A stretch of 64,000 nucleotides of DNA from Variovorax boronicumulans. GTDB taxonomy: Bacteria; Pseudomonadota; Gammaproteobacteria; Burkholderiales; Burkholderiaceae_C. Numbering within the stretch: the first letter of the stretch is position 1; each line of letters opens with the position of its first letter. The notes beneath the pieces were generated by a model, which did no database searches, was not told the DNA's origin, and worked only from the letters and a program-made list of their open reading frames with translations. Below, piece by piece: positions 38,631 through 49,569 of the stretch. A program made the translations under genes and the position numbers. Location: NCBI RefSeq assembly GCF_007677875.1, contig NZ_VEDO01000002.1, forward strand, positions 1-64,000. The letters are read 5' to 3'.

Positions 38631-39504
38631 CAAGAACTTTTCTCCTGACATGGCACCGCCGCCGTCCGACCAAGCCGCCAGCGGTGCACAGCGCGCCGGC
38701 GCCATGCTGCGCCAGGCACGCGAGGACGCGGGCCTGCATGTGGAGGCCCTGGCCGTTGCGCTGAAGGTGACGGTCAAGAAGCTGGAAGCCCTGGAGGCCG
38801 GCCGCATCGACCTGTTGCCCGACCCGACCTTCGCGCGTGGCCTGGCGGCCAGCATCTGCCGCGGCCTCAAGCTCGATCCCAAACCGGTCCTCGATCTGAT
38901 GCCCGGCATCGCGGGTGAACGCAGGGAGGTCGCGCCGCCGGCCATCAACGCGCGCTTCGAACCCGGCACCGCGGCAGGGGGCAGCTCTGCCTTGCGCGCA
39001 AGCCCGAGCCCGGCGATGTGGGTCGTGGCCCTGCTGCTGCTTGGCGCGCTGGCCATTTACCTCTGGCCCGGCTTGGGTGGCGCGCCGTCCGAGGCCGACG
39101 GCGGTCCCGCCGCCACGCCCATGGGAACGCCGAACACCGTGACCGAGAGCGTCACGCAGGCAGAGTCGACCGCTGCGCCGGTCGCACCGACAGTGACCGA
39201 ACCGGCGTCCGTTGCCAGTGCCCCTGTTACCGCGGTCGTGCCGGCGCCGGCCGCGGTTGCCGCACCGGCGGCGCTGCTGCAGTTCGTCGCCAAGGCTGAA
39301 AGCTGGGTCCAGGTCACCGATGCGACCGGTGCCACGCCCCTGCGGCGCAGCCTGGTGGCCGGCGAGACCGTGACCGCCACAGGCACGCCGCCCTTGAACG
39401 TGGTGGTCGGCCGCATCGACGCGGTCGAGGTGCAGGTGCGCGGCGAGACGCGCGACCTGCGGGCCATCGCCAAGAACAACGTCGCACGCTTCGAGGTGAA
39501 GTGA
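38623..39504 (+). CDS. rodZ: RodZ-like helix-turn-helix membrane protein (DUF4115)
   Basis: 293 aa. N-terminal helix-turn-helix ([20 protein letters not shown], then [12 protein letters not shown]), one transmembrane helix ([17 protein letters not shown]), an Ala/Pro/Thr-rich linker, and a C-terminal periplasmic DUF4115 domain ([18 protein letters not shown]). RodZ links MreB to the envelope for rod shape. The neighbouring ispG supports the assignment. Confidence 0.85.
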   Translation: MSDKNFSPDMAPPPSDQAASGAQRAGAMLRQAREDAGLHVEALAVALKVTVKKLEALEAGRIDLLPDPTFARGLAASICRGLKLDPKPVLDLMPGIAGERREVAPPAINARFEPGTAAGGSSALRASPSPAMWVVALLLLGALAIYLWPGLGGAPSEADGGPAATPMGTPNTVTESVTQAESTAAPVAPTVTEPASVASAPVTAVVPAPAAVAAPAALLQFVAKAESWVQVTDATGATPLRRSLVAGETVTATGTPPLNVVVGRIDAVEVQVRGETRDLRAIAKNNVARFEVK

Positions 39505-39506
39505 CC

Positions 39507-40796
39507 ATGCCGGACGCCGCCGATCCCACCACGCCCTGCGCCATCAAACCCGCGGCACCGGCCGAACGCCGCACCCTGCAGGCCGAGGTGCGCTGGAAAG
39601 ACCACTTGCTCACGCTGGGCGGCAACGCGCCCGTGCGCGTGCAGTCCATGACCAACACCGACACGGCCGATGCCATCGGCACCGCGATCCAGGTGAAGGA
39701 ACTGGCGCTGGCCGGCTCCGAGATGGTGCGCATCACCGTCAACACGCCCGAGGCGGCCGAGGCCGTGCCGCATATTCGCGAGCAGCTGGACCGCATGGGC
39801 ATCCACGTGCCGCTGATCGGCGACTTCCACTACAACGGCCACCGGCTGCTGACCGACTTCCCGGCCTGCGCCGAGGCGTTGTCCAAGTACCGCATCAACC
39901 CCGGCAACGTGGGCAAGGGCGACAAGCACGACCGGCAGTTCGGCCAGATGATCGAGGCCGCCATGCGCTGGAGCAAGCCCGTGCGCATCGGTGTGAACTG
40001 GGGCAGTCTGGACCAGGAGCTGCTGGCCAGCCTCATGGACGAGAACAACGCGCGTGCCCAGCCCTGGGACGCGAAGCAGGTCATGTACGAGGCGCTGATC
40101 ACCTCGGCCATCTCCTCGGCCCAACTGGCCGAGAGCATGGGCATGCCGGCGCACCAGATCATCCTGTCGTGCAAGGTCAGCGGCGTGCAGGATCTGATCA
40201 CGGTCTACGGCGAACTGGCGCGCCGCTGCCGCTACCCGCTGCACTTGGGCCTGACCGAGGCCGGCATGGGCACCAAGGGCACCGTCGCGTCCACCGCCGC
40301 GCTGGCGGTGCTGCTGCAACAGGGCATCGGCGACACCATCCGCGTCTCACTCACGCCGCAGCCGGGCGAGGCCCGCGCGCAGGAGGTGGTGGTGGCCTCC
40401 GAGATCCTGCAGGCCCTTGGCATGCGCAGCTTCGTGCCCAGCGTGACGGCCTGCCCGGGTTGCGGCCGCACCACCAGCACCACCTTCCAGGAACTGACCA
40501 AGCAGATCGACGACTTCCTGCGCATGCAGATGCCGGTCTGGCGCCACCGCTATCCGGGCGTGGAGAAGCTCAAGGTCGCCGTGATGGGCTGCATCGTCAA
40601 CGGCCCGGGCGAGAGCAAGCATGCCGACATCGGCATCAGCCTGCCCGGCACCGGCGAGGCCCCGGCCGCGCCCGTCTTCATCGACGGCGAGAAGGCCATG
40701 ACGCTGCGCGGCGAAGGCATTGCGCAGGAATTCCAGAAGGTCGTCGAGAACTACATCGAAAAGCGCTTCGGCCAAGGCTCCACGGCCGCCGCCTGA
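39507..40796 (+). CDS. ispG: IspG, HMBPP synthase (non-mevalonate isoprenoid pathway)
   Basis: 429 aa from the ATG at 39507 (GTG at 39501, overlapping the rodZ stop, is equally possible). [17 protein letters not shown] opens the conserved TIM-barrel part; the C-terminal iron-sulfur ligands are in [15 protein letters not shown] and [15 protein letters not shown]. It converts cyclic methylerythritol diphosphate to HMBPP. Betaproteobacterial length, with the extra insert relative to E. coli. Confidence 0.95.
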   Translation: MPDAADPTTPCAIKPAAPAERRTLQAEVRWKDHLLTLGGNAPVRVQSMTNTDTADAIGTAIQVKELALAGSEMVRITVNTPEAAEAVPHIREQLDRMGIHVPLIGDFHYNGHRLLTDFPACAEALSKYRINPGNVGKGDKHDRQFGQMIEAAMRWSKPVRIGVNWGSLDQELLASLMDENNARAQPWDAKQVMYEALITSAISSAQLAESMGMPAHQIILSCKVSGVQDLITVYGELARRCRYPLHLGLTEAGMGTKGTVASTAALAVLLQQGIGDTIRVSLTPQPGEARAQEVVVASEILQALGMRSFVPSVTACPGCGRTTSTTFQELTKQIDDFLRMQMPVWRHRYPGVEKLKVAVMGCIVNGPGESKHADIGISLPGTGEAPAAPVFIDGEKAMTLRGEGIAQEFQKVVENYIEKRFGQGSTAAA

Positions 40797-40810
40797 ACAA
40801 CCGGATTTCC

Positions 40811-42124
40811 ATGGCTGACAAGATCAATGCCGTCAAAGGCATGAACGACATATTGCCGGCGAGCGTGCCGCGCACCGACAAGCTGCCCGACTCTGCGCTG
40901 TGGCACTGGTTCGAGAACACCGTGCGCGAGGTGCTGGCCCGCTACGGCTACCAGTACATCGTGACGCCCGTGGTCGAGCCGACCGCGCTGTTCGTGCGCG
41001 GCCTGGGCGAGGTGACCGACATCGTCGAAAAGGAGATGTACTCCTTCACGGACTCGATGAACGGCGACAAGCTCACGCTGCGTCCCGAGGCCACGGCCGG
41101 CATCGTGCGCGCCATGGTCGAGCACAACGCGCTGTACAACGGCCCGCTGCGGCTGTGGACGCTGGGGCCAATGTTCCGCCACGAGCGGCCGCAAAAGGGC
41201 CGCTACCGCCAGTTCCACCAGCTCGACGTCGAGGCCTTGGGCTTCGCGGGGCCGGATGTGGATGCCGAGCTGATCCTGCTGGTGCGTGCACTCTGGAAGC
41301 AGTTGGGTCTCGTCGAAGGCCAGCACGTGCGACTGGAACTCAACAGCCTGGGCCAGCCGGCCGAGCGCCAGGCCCACCGCGATGCGCTGGTGCGCCACTT
41401 CGAGGCCCACGCCGATCTGCTGGACGAGGACGCGAAGCGCCGCCTGCACAGCAATCCGTTGCGCATCCTCGATACCAAGAACCCGGCGATGCAGGCCATG
41501 GTCGAGGCGGCGCCGCAGCTCATGGATTTCCTGGGCGACGAATCGCGCGGCCACTTCGATGCCGTGCGTGCCGTGCTCGACGCGGCCGGCCTCGCGTACC
41601 GCGTGAATCCGCGCCTGGTGCGCGGCATGGACTACTACAACCTCACGGTGTTCGAGTGGGTGACCGACCAGCTCGGATCGCAAGGCACGGTCTGCGGTGG
41701 CGGCCGCTACGACGGACTGATCGCGCAGATGGGCGGAAAGGGTGCGCCGGCCGTGGGCTTCGGCCTGGGCATCGAGCGCCTGCTGCTACTGATCCAGGGC
41801 CTGGGCTTGGCGGTGCCCGACGCAGCGCCCGCTGCCTACGCCATCGTGACCGCAGCCGAACTGCTGCCGCGCGCCATGGTCGTGCTTGAGCAGTTGCGCG
41901 AGGCCGGTCTGAAGGTCGTGCTGCACGCCGGTGGTGGCAGCATGAAATCGCAGTTCAAGAAGGCCGATGCGAGCGGCGCGCAGTACGCGCTTATCTTCGG
42001 TGCCGACGAAGCGGCCGCTGGCGAACTGACCGTCAAGGCGCTGCGCGACGGGCAGGGCGCGCAGCATCGCTGCTCGCTCTCCAATGTGGCCGCGTGGGCC
42101 GCATCCCTACAATCGCGCGCTTGA
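40811..42124 (+). CDS. hisS: Histidyl-tRNA synthetase
   Basis: 437 aa. Class II motifs: [16 protein letters not shown] at the start, [16 protein letters not shown], motif 2 [19 protein letters not shown], and the histidine A region [13 protein letters not shown], with motif 3 [13 protein letters not shown]. The anticodon-binding domain follows. It lies 14 bp after ispG and ahead of yfgM-bamB-der, the common order. Confidence 0.97.
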   Translation: MADKINAVKGMNDILPASVPRTDKLPDSALWHWFENTVREVLARYGYQYIVTPVVEPTALFVRGLGEVTDIVEKEMYSFTDSMNGDKLTLRPEATAGIVRAMVEHNALYNGPLRLWTLGPMFRHERPQKGRYRQFHQLDVEALGFAGPDVDAELILLVRALWKQLGLVEGQHVRLELNSLGQPAERQAHRDALVRHFEAHADLLDEDAKRRLHSNPLRILDTKNPAMQAMVEAAPQLMDFLGDESRGHFDAVRAVLDAAGLAYRVNPRLVRGMDYYNLTVFEWVTDQLGSQGTVCGGGRYDGLIAQMGGKGAPAVGFGLGIERLLLLIQGLGLAVPDAAPAAYAIVTAAELLPRAMVVLEQLREAGLKVVLHAGGGSMKSQFKKADASGAQYALIFGADEAAAGELTVKALRDGQGAQHRCSLSNVAAWAASLQSRA

Positions 42125-42158
42125 TTTCGCGCGCCGACCGCGCCTTTCGCTTTCCCTC

Positions 42159-42830
42159 ATGGCAACACATCTCGATCTCGAAGAACAGGAACAGCTCGAC
42201 CAGGTCAAGCACCTGTGGCGGCGCTACGGCAATGCCATCACCTGGCTGCTGATTCTGGTCCTCGCCGGTTTCGCCGGCTGGAACGGCTGGCAGTACTGGC
42301 AGCGCAACCAGGCGGCCAAGGCTGCAGCCCTGTACGACGAAGTGGACCGCGCCGCCAAGGCCGGCGACACGGCGCGTCTGGAGCGGGCCTTCGGCGACAT
42401 CCGTGACGGCTACGCAGGCACTCTGTACGCGCAACAGGCCGGGCTGCTGGCCGGCAAGGTGCTGCACGAGAAGGGCAACGCCGATGCCGCCAAGGCGGCC
42501 CTGGGATGGGTGGCCGAGAAGTCGTCCGACCCGGCCTACCAGGCACTGGCCAAGCTGCGCCTGGCCGGCCTGCTGTTCGATGCCAAGGCCTACGACGAGG
42601 CCTTGAAGCAGCTCGGCGGCAACTTCGCTGGCGAGTTCGCCGCACTGGCCGCCGACCGCCGCGGCGACATCCTGGCGGCGCAGGACAAGAAGGCCGAGGC
42701 TTTGGCGGAGTACCGCGAGGCCTACGCCGGCCTGGACGCCCGCTCGGGCTACCGCCGCATGGTCGAGGTCAAGCTCAACGCAATGGGCGTGGACCCGGCG
42801 ACCAGCGCCGCGACCGGAGCCGCGAAATGA
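42159..42830 (+). CDS. yfgM: YfgM-like tetratricopeptide membrane protein
   Basis: 223 aa. One N-terminal transmembrane helix (ITWLLILVLAGFAGWNGW) after a cytoplasmic acidic stretch (DLEEQEQLDQVKHLWRRYG), then a periplasmic TPR_21 domain. In E. coli YfgM associates with the SecYEG translocon and PpiD. The stop overlaps the bamB start by 4 bp. Confidence 0.9.
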   Translation: MATHLDLEEQEQLDQVKHLWRRYGNAITWLLILVLAGFAGWNGWQYWQRNQAAKAAALYDEVDRAAKAGDTARLERAFGDIRDGYAGTLYAQQAGLLAGKVLHEKGNADAAKAALGWVAEKSSDPAYQALAKLRLAGLLFDAKAYDEALKQLGGNFAGEFAALAADRRGDILAAQDKKAEALAEYREAYAGLDARSGYRRMVEVKLNAMGVDPATSAATGAAK

Positions 42831-43966
42831 TGGCCCGTCGTCTGACCCGCCGCCTGGCCTCCTCCGCGACGCTGCTCGGCCTGGCAGCCGCCTTGCTGAC
42901 CGGCTGCGGCAGCAGCGGCAAGCCCAAGCCGGCCGAGCTCGGTCCCAATCCCGGACTCCTCGGTGTGCGCCAGGTCTGGACCGCCAAGGTCGGCGAGATC
43001 GGCTACCCGCTCGACGTGCAGGTCACGGGCCAGCAGGTGGCGCTGGCCAGCAGCGATGGCACGGTTCTGGCGCTGGACGCGCGAACGGGCCGCGAACTGT
43101 GGCGCGCGGCGACCAAGGCCAAACTCTCGGCCGGCGTGGGCAGCGACGGCCAGCGCGCCGCCGTGGCCACGCAGAACAACGAGATCGTGGCGTTCGAAGC
43201 CGGACGTGAGCTGTGGCGCCAGAAGCTGCCCGCGCAGGTCAGCACGGCTCCCTTCGTCGCCGGTGGCCGCGTGTTCGTGCTGGCGGCCGACCGTTCCGTC
43301 ACCGCGCTGGACGGGGCCAGCGGCCGCCGTCTGTGGACGCAGCAGCGTGCGGGCGATCCGCTGGTGCTGCGCCAGAGCGGTGTGATCCTCGCCGTGGGCG
43401 ACACGCTGGTCGTGGGCCTGTCGGGCCGGCTGGTCGGCCTCAATCCGTTGAACGGCCAGGTGCGCTGGGACGTACCGGTGGCCACGCCGCGCGGCACCAA
43501 CGACGTGGAGCGCCTCGTCGACCTGGTCGGACGTGTCAGCCGTGTCGGCGACTCTGTCTGTGTGCGGGCCTTCCAGATCGGCGTGGGCTGCGTCGACGCG
43601 GCCCGCGGCAACCTGGCGTGGACCAAGCCGTCCTCCGGCTATGTGGGCGTGCACGGCGATGCGCGCATGGTTTACGGCCCCGAGAGCGACGGCAAGCTCG
43701 TGGCCTGGAGCCGCAGCACCGGCGAGCAGGCCTGGACCTCCGAGCGCCTGCGCTACCGGCAGCTCACAGCGCCCCTGGTGCTGGGCCGCTCGGTGATCGT
43801 CGGCGACGAAACCGGCATCGTGCATTTCGTGTCGCGCGAGGACGGCTCGCCGCTCACGCGCGTGAACACCGATGGCTCGCCCATCGTCGCTGCCCCGGTC
43901 GTGGCCGGCGACACCCTGGTCGTCGTCACGCGCAACGGCAGCGTGTACGGCTACGCGCCCGAGTGA
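42827..43966 (+). CDS. bamB: BamB, outer-membrane assembly lipoprotein
   Basis: 379 aa. Signal with lipobox LLTGC, then an eight-bladed beta-propeller of PQQ-like repeats: [49 protein letters not shown] and [14 protein letters not shown]. It supports BamA in barrel protein insertion. It is followed by der, the usual neighbour. Confidence 0.94.
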   Translation: MMARRLTRRLASSATLLGLAAALLTGCGSSGKPKPAELGPNPGLLGVRQVWTAKVGEIGYPLDVQVTGQQVALASSDGTVLALDARTGRELWRAATKAKLSAGVGSDGQRAAVATQNNEIVAFEAGRELWRQKLPAQVSTAPFVAGGRVFVLAADRSVTALDGASGRRLWTQQRAGDPLVLRQSGVILAVGDTLVVGLSGRLVGLNPLNGQVRWDVPVATPRGTNDVERLVDLVGRVSRVGDSVCVRAFQIGVGCVDAARGNLAWTKPSSGYVGVHGDARMVYGPESDGKLVAWSRSTGEQAWTSERLRYRQLTAPLVLGRSVIVGDETGIVHFVSREDGSPLTRVNTDGSPIVAAPVVAGDTLVVVTRNGSVYGYAPE

Positions 43967-43976
43967 CCCGCACAAG

Positions 43977-45320
43977 ATGAAACCCGTCATCGCCCTGGTG
44001 GGCCGGCCCAATGTCGGCAAGTCCACGCTGTTCAACCGGCTGACGCGTTCGCGCGACGCCATCGTGGCGGATTTCGCCGGGCTCACGCGCGACCGCCACT
44101 ACGGCAACGGCAAGCAGGGCAAGCACGAGTACATCGTCATTGACACCGGCGGCTTCGAGCCCACGGCCGAAAGTGGCATCTACAAGGAAATGGCCAAGCA
44201 GACGCGCCAGGCCGTGGCCGAGGCGGATGTGGTGATCTTCGTCGTCGATGCGCGGGGCGGCCTGTCGGCCCAGGACCACGACATCGGCAACTACTTGCGC
44301 CGCCTGGGCAAGCCCTGCGTGCTGGCGGCCAACAAGGCCGAGGGCATGCATGACGGCCAGCAGCTCGTCGAATTCTTCGAGCTCGGCCTGGGCGAGGTGC
44401 ATGCCGTGTCGGCCGCGCACGGCCAGGGGGTGCGCATGCTGGTCGAGCTGGCGTTGGCGCCGCTGAACCTGCCCGACGAACCCGAGGACGATGCGGACGG
44501 CGAGCCCGGCGTGATCCGCCTGGCCGTAGCCGGCCGGCCCAACGTCGGCAAGTCCACGCTGATCAACACCTGGCTCGGCGAGGAGCGGCTCGTGGCCTTC
44601 GACATGCCGGGCACCACGCGCGACGCAATCAGCGTGCCGTTCGAGCGGCATGGCCAGCGCTTCGAGCTGATCGACACGGCCGGCCTGCGCCGGCGTGGCA
44701 AGGTGTTCGAGGCGATCGAGAAGTTCTCGGTCGTCAAGACGCTGCAGGCCATCGAGAGCGCGCACGTGGTGCTGCTGCTGCTCGACGCGACCCAGGGCGT
44801 CACCGACCAGGACGCCCATATCGCGGGCTACATCCTGGAAAGCGGCCGCGCCGTGGTGCTGGCCGTCAACAAGTGGGATGCGGTGGACGCCTACCAGCGC
44901 GAGCTGGTGCAGCGCTCCATCGAGACGCGGCTGCCCTTCCTCAAATTCGCTGCGCTGCACTTCGTCTCGGCCAAGAAGCGCCAGGGCATCGGCCCGCTGT
45001 GGGGCGCGATCGCCCAGGCCTACAAGGCGGCGATGTGCAAGATGTCGACGCCGGTGCTCACGCGCCTGCTGCTGGAGGCCGTTCAGTTCCAGTCGCCCAA
45101 GCGCAGTGGCATGTTCCGGCCCAAGATGCGCTACGCGCACCAGGGCGGCATGAACCCGCCCATCATCGTGATCCACGGCAACTCGCTGGACCATGTGACG
45201 GAGGCGTACAAGCGCTTTCTGGAGGGTCGCTTCCGCAAGGAGTTCGACCTGACGGGCACGCCGCTGCGCATCGAGATGCGCACCTCGGCCAATCCCTTTG
45301 CCGACAAGTCCGAACGCTGA
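43977..45320 (+). CDS. der: Der (EngA), double GTPase for ribosome assembly
   Basis: 447 aa with two G domains in tandem, each with [10 protein letters not shown]: residues 8-17 and about 184-193. G3 motifs are DTGGF and DTAGL; G4 motifs are NKAE and NKWD. A C-terminal KH-like domain ([14 protein letters not shown]) binds rRNA. It acts in 50S subunit maturation. Confidence 0.96.
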   Translation: MKPVIALVGRPNVGKSTLFNRLTRSRDAIVADFAGLTRDRHYGNGKQGKHEYIVIDTGGFEPTAESGIYKEMAKQTRQAVAEADVVIFVVDARGGLSAQDHDIGNYLRRLGKPCVLAANKAEGMHDGQQLVEFFELGLGEVHAVSAAHGQGVRMLVELALAPLNLPDEPEDDADGEPGVIRLAVAGRPNVGKSTLINTWLGEERLVAFDMPGTTRDAISVPFERHGQRFELIDTAGLRRRGKVFEAIEKFSVVKTLQAIESAHVVLLLLDATQGVTDQDAHIAGYILESGRAVVLAVNKWDAVDAYQRELVQRSIETRLPFLKFAALHFVSAKKRQGIGPLWGAIAQAYKAAMCKMSTPVLTRLLLEAVQFQSPKRSGMFRPKMRYAHQGGMNPPIIVIHGNSLDHVTEAYKRFLEGRFRKEFDLTGTPLRIEMRTSANPFADKSER

Positions 45321-45468
45321 CGGGGTGGGCGTTTTGCACCGCTGCGGTGCGTGCTGCCGGCGTGTCTCAACACGCAAATTAAGGACATCAGTGTTTCTAC
45401 GGAGAGCCTGGACCCTCTGTGGTATGGTCCCCTCTCCCAATAACAACGGTTTGAACACGGAGGATATC

Positions 45469-45720
45469 GTGAGCAACAAAGGTCAACTTCTGCAGGATCC
45501 TTTCCTGAACACGCTGCGCCGCGAGCACGTGCCGGTCTCGATCTATCTGGTCAACGGCATCAAGCTGCAAGGGCAGATCGAGTCCTTCGACCAGTACGTC
45601 GTGCTGCTGCGCAACACGGTGACCCAGATGGTCTACAAGCACGCCATCTCCACCATCGTTCCGGGTCGCGCCGTGAACTTCCAGCCGGCACAGGACGACA
45701 ACGCGGACGCCGCGTCGTAA
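45469..45720 (+). CDS. hfq: Hfq, RNA chaperone
   Basis: 83 aa from a GTG with ACGGAGG six bases upstream, a well-supported start. The Sm1 and Sm2 motifs are [20 protein letters not shown] and [13 protein letters not shown], with the proximal-face residues QDPFLN at the N-terminus. It pairs small RNAs with mRNAs. It leads the hfq-hflX-hflK-hflC run, as in most proteobacteria. The 148-bp gap before it likely holds its own promoter. Confidence 0.97.
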   Translation: MSNKGQLLQDPFLNTLRREHVPVSIYLVNGIKLQGQIESFDQYVVLLRNTVTQMVYKHAISTIVPGRAVNFQPAQDDNADAAS

Positions 45721-45743
45721 CAAGTCCTGCCGCCGGCACTTTT

Positions 45744-46988
45744 GTGTCGGCCCCGCGCGCCGCCGAGGCGGTGCGCACTTTCGGTTCTCTCCGATTGACT
45801 GAAATCCCTGTAGCGGACGCTGTAGCGGCCCCGGCCATTCTGGTGGGGGTCGATTTCGGCCTGCCGCATTTCGACGCCGATCTCGAGGAGCTCGGCCTGC
45901 TGGCCCAGACCGCCGGCCTGCAGCCGGTGGCCCGCGTCACCTGCAAACGCAAGGCGCCCGATGCCGCGCTGTTCATCGGCAGCGGCAAGGCCGAAGAGAT
46001 CAAGCTGCTCGCGCGCATGCACAAGGCCAGCGAGGTGCTGTTCGACCAGGCCCTGAGCCCGGCGCAGCAGCGCAACCTCGAGCGTGCGCTGGAGCTACCG
46101 GTCAACGACCGGACCATGCTGATCCTGACCATCTTTTCGCAGCGGGCGCGCAGCCATGAAGGCAAGTTGCAGGTCGAGCTGGCGCGGCTGCAGTACCTGT
46201 CGACCCGGCTGGTGCGGCGCTGGTCCCACCTGGAGCGTCAGCGCGGCGGCATCGGCACGCGCGGCGGTCCGGGCGAACGCCAGATCGAGCTGGACCGCCG
46301 CATGATCGGCGAGGCCATCAAGCGCACGCGCGAGCGCCTGTCCAAGGTCGTGCGCCAGCGCGGCACGCAGCGGCGCCAGCGCGAGCGGCGCGATGCCTTC
46401 ACGATCTCGCTGGTCGGCTACACCAATGCCGGCAAGTCCAGCCTGTTCAACGCCATGGTCAAGGCGCGCGCCTATGCCGCCGACCAGCTGTTCGCCACGC
46501 TGGACACGACCACGCGCCAGCTCTACCTCGGCGAGGCCGGGCGCTCCGTGTCGCTGTCCGATACCGTGGGCTTCATCCGCGACCTGCCGCACGGATTGGT
46601 CGACGCCTTCCGCGCCACGCTGCAGGAGGCGGCTGACGCAGACCTGCTGCTGCACGTCATCGATGCGTCCAACCCGCACCACCCCGAGCAGATGGAAGAG
46701 GTGCGGCGCGTGCTGGCCGAGATCGGCGCCGACGAGGTGCCCATGCTGCTGGTCTTCAACAAGCTCGATGCGCTGACGCCGGACCAGCTGCCGCTGCAGA
46801 TGGCGGACACCGTGGAGGTCGACGGGCGGCAGATCGGGCGGGTCTTCGTCAGTGCGCGGACGGGTGAGGGCATGCCTGCGCTGCGGGCAGAACTTGCCCG
46901 CCGCGCCGAACAGATCGCACCCGCGCAGGCCCCTGATTCCCCTGGGTATGATGAGGCCGATCCCCGTTTCGGCACAATCGTTCGTTGA
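45744..46988 (+). CDS. hflX: HflX, ribosome-associated GTPase
   Basis: 414 aa, GTG start. The N-terminal HflX domain has KAPDAALFIGSGKAEEIKLL and the signature RGGIGTRGGPGERQIELDRR; the G domain carries GYTNAGKSSLFN, DTVGFIRDLP and FNKLD. It splits stalled ribosomes after stress. No strong ribosome site is visible 23 bp after hfq, so the exact start is tentative. Confidence 0.94.
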   Translation: MSAPRAAEAVRTFGSLRLTEIPVADAVAAPAILVGVDFGLPHFDADLEELGLLAQTAGLQPVARVTCKRKAPDAALFIGSGKAEEIKLLARMHKASEVLFDQALSPAQQRNLERALELPVNDRTMLILTIFSQRARSHEGKLQVELARLQYLSTRLVRRWSHLERQRGGIGTRGGPGERQIELDRRMIGEAIKRTRERLSKVVRQRGTQRRQRERRDAFTISLVGYTNAGKSSLFNAMVKARAYAADQLFATLDTTTRQLYLGEAGRSVSLSDTVGFIRDLPHGLVDAFRATLQEAADADLLLHVIDASNPHHPEQMEEVRRVLAEIGADEVPMLLVFNKLDALTPDQLPLQMADTVEVDGRQIGRVFVSARTGEGMPALRAELARRAEQIAPAQAPDSPGYDEADPRFGTIVR

Positions 46989-47007
46989 CCAAAAGAGACC
47001 AGAGCGC

Positions 47008-48387
47008 ATGAATCTTTCTTCTCGGCCGTCGGCTTGGGCAGGCCTTCCCGGCCGCATCCGCGGCATGTTCAATCTGAACGATCCCCGCTGGGGCCGCGGA
47101 GACGACAAGGCGGGTGATCCGGACGAGAAGCCCGACACGCGCCGTCCCGACAACGAGCGCCCCTACGAACCGCAGCGCCCTGCGCCCACCCGTGGCGGCA
47201 ACCAGGGCCCGCCGGACCTGGACGAACTCTGGCGCGACTTCAACCGCAAGCTTGGCGGCTTGTTCAACGGTGGCCGCAACGGCGGCCGCGGCAACATGGG
47301 CTCGGGCAACGGCGGCGGTTTCCAGCCAGACATGAAGGGTGCCGGCATCGGCATCGGCCTGATCGGGGCGGTGGCTGTGCTGATCTGGCTGGGCACCGGT
47401 TTCTTCATCGTGCAGGAAGGCCAGCAGGCCGTCATCACGCAGTTCGGCCGCTACCACTCCACCGTGGGCGCCGGCTTCAACTGGCGCCTGCCGTACCCGA
47501 TCCAGCGCCACGAGCTGGTGTTCGTGACGCAGATCCGATCCATCGACATCGGCCGCGACGTGATCATCAAGGCCACCGGCCTGCGCGACTCGGCCATGCT
47601 GACCGAGGACGAGAACATCGTCGAGATCCGCTTCGCCGTGCAGTACCGCCTGAACGACGCGCGCGCCTTCCTGTTCGAGAGCAAGGACCCGACCGCCGCC
47701 GTCGTGCAGGCGGCCGAGACGGCCGTGCGCGAAGTGGTCGGCAAGATGCGCATGGACTCGGCCCTGGCCGAGGAGCGCGACCAGATCGGTCCACGCGTGC
47801 GCACGCTGATGCAGACCATCCTGGACCGTTACAAGGTCGGCATCGAGATCGTCGGCATCAACCTGCAGCAAAGCGGTGTGCGGCCGCCCGAGCAGGTGCA
47901 GGCCGCGTTCGACGACGTGCTCAAGGCCGGCCAGGAGCGCGAGCGCGCCAAGAACGAGGCCCAGGCCTACGCCAACGACGTGATCCCGCGCGCCACCGGT
48001 ACCGCTTCGCGCCTGATGGAGGAAGCGCAGGCCTACAAGTCGCGCATCACGGCTCAGGCCGACGGTGATGCGCAGCGCTTCCGCTCGGTGCTCGCCGAAT
48101 ACCAGAAGGCACCGCAGGTCACGCGTGACCGCCTGTACACGGAGACCATGCAGCAGGTCTACACCAACGTCTCTAAGGTGATGGTGGATTCGCGCCAGGG
48201 CTCCAACCTGCTGTATCTGCCGCTGGACAAGCTCATGCAGGCGTCTGGCCAGTCGGCCGGCGTCATCGGCGATCCGGCCCTGGCAGGCAGTGGCCAGGCC
48301 ACGTCGACCGCCCCGGCGGCGCCGCCCCTGGCCAGCGGCGACCTGCGTGCCCGTGACGGGCGCACCCGCGAACGTGATCTGCGCTAG
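47008..48387 (+). CDS. hflK: HflK, membrane protease modulator
   Basis: 459 aa. A Gly/Asn/Arg-rich cytoplasmic N-terminus is followed by one transmembrane helix (IGIGLIGAVAVLIWLGTG) and the SPFH/band-7 domain (FIVQEGQQAVITQFGRY). With HflC it forms a large cage around FtsH in the inner membrane. The N-terminal region is longer and more repetitive than in E. coli, as usual here. Confidence 0.94.
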   Translation: MNLSSRPSAWAGLPGRIRGMFNLNDPRWGRGDDKAGDPDEKPDTRRPDNERPYEPQRPAPTRGGNQGPPDLDELWRDFNRKLGGLFNGGRNGGRGNMGSGNGGGFQPDMKGAGIGIGLIGAVAVLIWLGTGFFIVQEGQQAVITQFGRYHSTVGAGFNWRLPYPIQRHELVFVTQIRSIDIGRDVIIKATGLRDSAMLTEDENIVEIRFAVQYRLNDARAFLFESKDPTAAVVQAAETAVREVVGKMRMDSALAEERDQIGPRVRTLMQTILDRYKVGIEIVGINLQQSGVRPPEQVQAAFDDVLKAGQERERAKNEAQAYANDVIPRATGTASRLMEEAQAYKSRITAQADGDAQRFRSVLAEYQKAPQVTRDRLYTETMQQVYTNVSKVMVDSRQGSNLLYLPLDKLMQASGQSAGVIGDPALAGSGQATSTAPAAPPLASGDLRARDGRTRERDLR

Positions 48388-48399
48388 GAGGCGCGCCAA

Positions 48400-49296
48400 G
48401 TGAACAGAATCGGATTCATCGCATCCTCGCTGCTGGTGCTGCTCGCACTGGCCAGCTCCATGCTGTTCGTGGTGGACCAGCGCCAGTACGGTGTCGTCTA
48501 CGCGCTGGGGCAGATCAAGAAGGTCATCACCGAGCCAGGGCTGAACTTCAAGCTGCCGCCGCCGTTCCAGAACGTGCGTTACCTCGACAAGCGCCTGCTG
48601 ACGCTGGAAAGCAGCGACTCCGAGCCCATGCTGACGGCCGAGAAGCAGCGCGTGGTGATCGACTGGTACATCCGCTGGCGCGTGACCGACCCTTCGGAGT
48701 ACATCCGCAACGTGGGCCTGGACGAAAGTGCCGGTGCCAACCAGCTCAACCGCGTGGTGCGCAACGCATTCCAGGAAGAGATCAACCGACGTACCGTGCG
48801 CGACCTGCTGTCCACGCGGCGCGAGGAGCTCATGGCCGACGTCAAGCGCGAGGTGCTGGAAGTCGTGCGCGGCGGCCGCCCCTGGGGCATCGATGTGGTG
48901 GACGTGCGCATCACGCGCGTCGACTACGTGGAGTCCATCACCGAGTCGGTGTACCGCCGCATGGAAGCCGAGCGCAAGCGCGTGGCCAACGAACTCCGCT
49001 CCACCGGCGCGGCCGAGGGCGAGAAGATCCGCGCCGAGGCCGACCGCCAGCGCGAAGTGACGATCGCCAACGCGTACCGCGACGCCCAGAAGGCCAAGGG
49101 GGAGGGCGATGCCCAGGCCGCTGCGCTGTACAGCGAAGCCTTTGGCCGCGACCCGCAGTTCGCGCAGTTCTACCGCAGCCTGGAAGCCTACCGCGCGAGC
49201 TTCAACAAGAAGAGCGACGTGATGGTGGTCGACCCATCGTCCGACTTCTTCCGGGCCATGCGCGGGGCGAGCTCCGCCGCACCGGCCGGCCGCTGA
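48400..49296 (+). CDS. hflC: HflC, membrane protease modulator
   Basis: 298 aa from a GTG with AGGAGG upstream. An N-terminal membrane helix (IGFIASSLLVLLALASSMLF) precedes the SPFH domain (VVDQRQYGVVYALGQIKK). It is the partner of HflK and lies 12 bp after it. The C-terminal coiled-coil (RRMEAERKRVANELRSTGAA) matches the family. Confidence 0.95.
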   Translation: MNRIGFIASSLLVLLALASSMLFVVDQRQYGVVYALGQIKKVITEPGLNFKLPPPFQNVRYLDKRLLTLESSDSEPMLTAEKQRVVIDWYIRWRVTDPSEYIRNVGLDESAGANQLNRVVRNAFQEEINRRTVRDLLSTRREELMADVKREVLEVVRGGRPWGIDVVDVRITRVDYVESITESVYRRMEAERKRVANELRSTGAAEGEKIRAEADRQREVTIANAYRDAQKAKGEGDAQAAALYSEAFGRDPQFAQFYRSLEAYRASFNKKSDVMVVDPSSDFFRAMRGASSAAPAGR

Positions 49297-49312
49297 TCCA
49301 CGGCCGCGCCCC

Positions 49313-49495
49313 GTGGACACCCTCTGGGCGGCCCTGGCTCTGGTGCTGGTCATCGAGGGCCTGATGCCGTTCCTGTCGCCGGGTGGCTGGCGCCGCATGT
49401 TCATGCAGGTGCTGCAGCTGTCCGACGGGCAGATCCGCTTCTTCGGTATGTGCAGCGTGCTGCTGGGCCTCGCTCTGCTGGCGCTGTTGTCCTGA
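49313..49495 (+). CDS. DUF2065 (YjeT-like) small membrane protein
   Basis: 60 aa, GTG start. Two hydrophobic helices (LWAALALVLVIEGLMPFL and FFGMCSVLLGLALLALLS) around a short loop with PGGWRRM. The family is always found after hflC and has no known function. Confidence 0.85.
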   Translation: MDTLWAALALVLVIEGLMPFLSPGGWRRMFMQVLQLSDGQIRFFGMCSVLLGLALLALLS

Positions 49496-49569
49496 GGCGC
49501 CGTCGCACGGTCTTCCGGGCCCCGATCCGAGGCCGGTAGAATCCCGTTTTTAACAGCGCACTGATTTCC

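Noticed and set aside
45340-45357. Hairpin GCACC-GCTGC-GGTGC after der as terminator
   Set aside because: No T run follows, so intrinsic termination is not supported.
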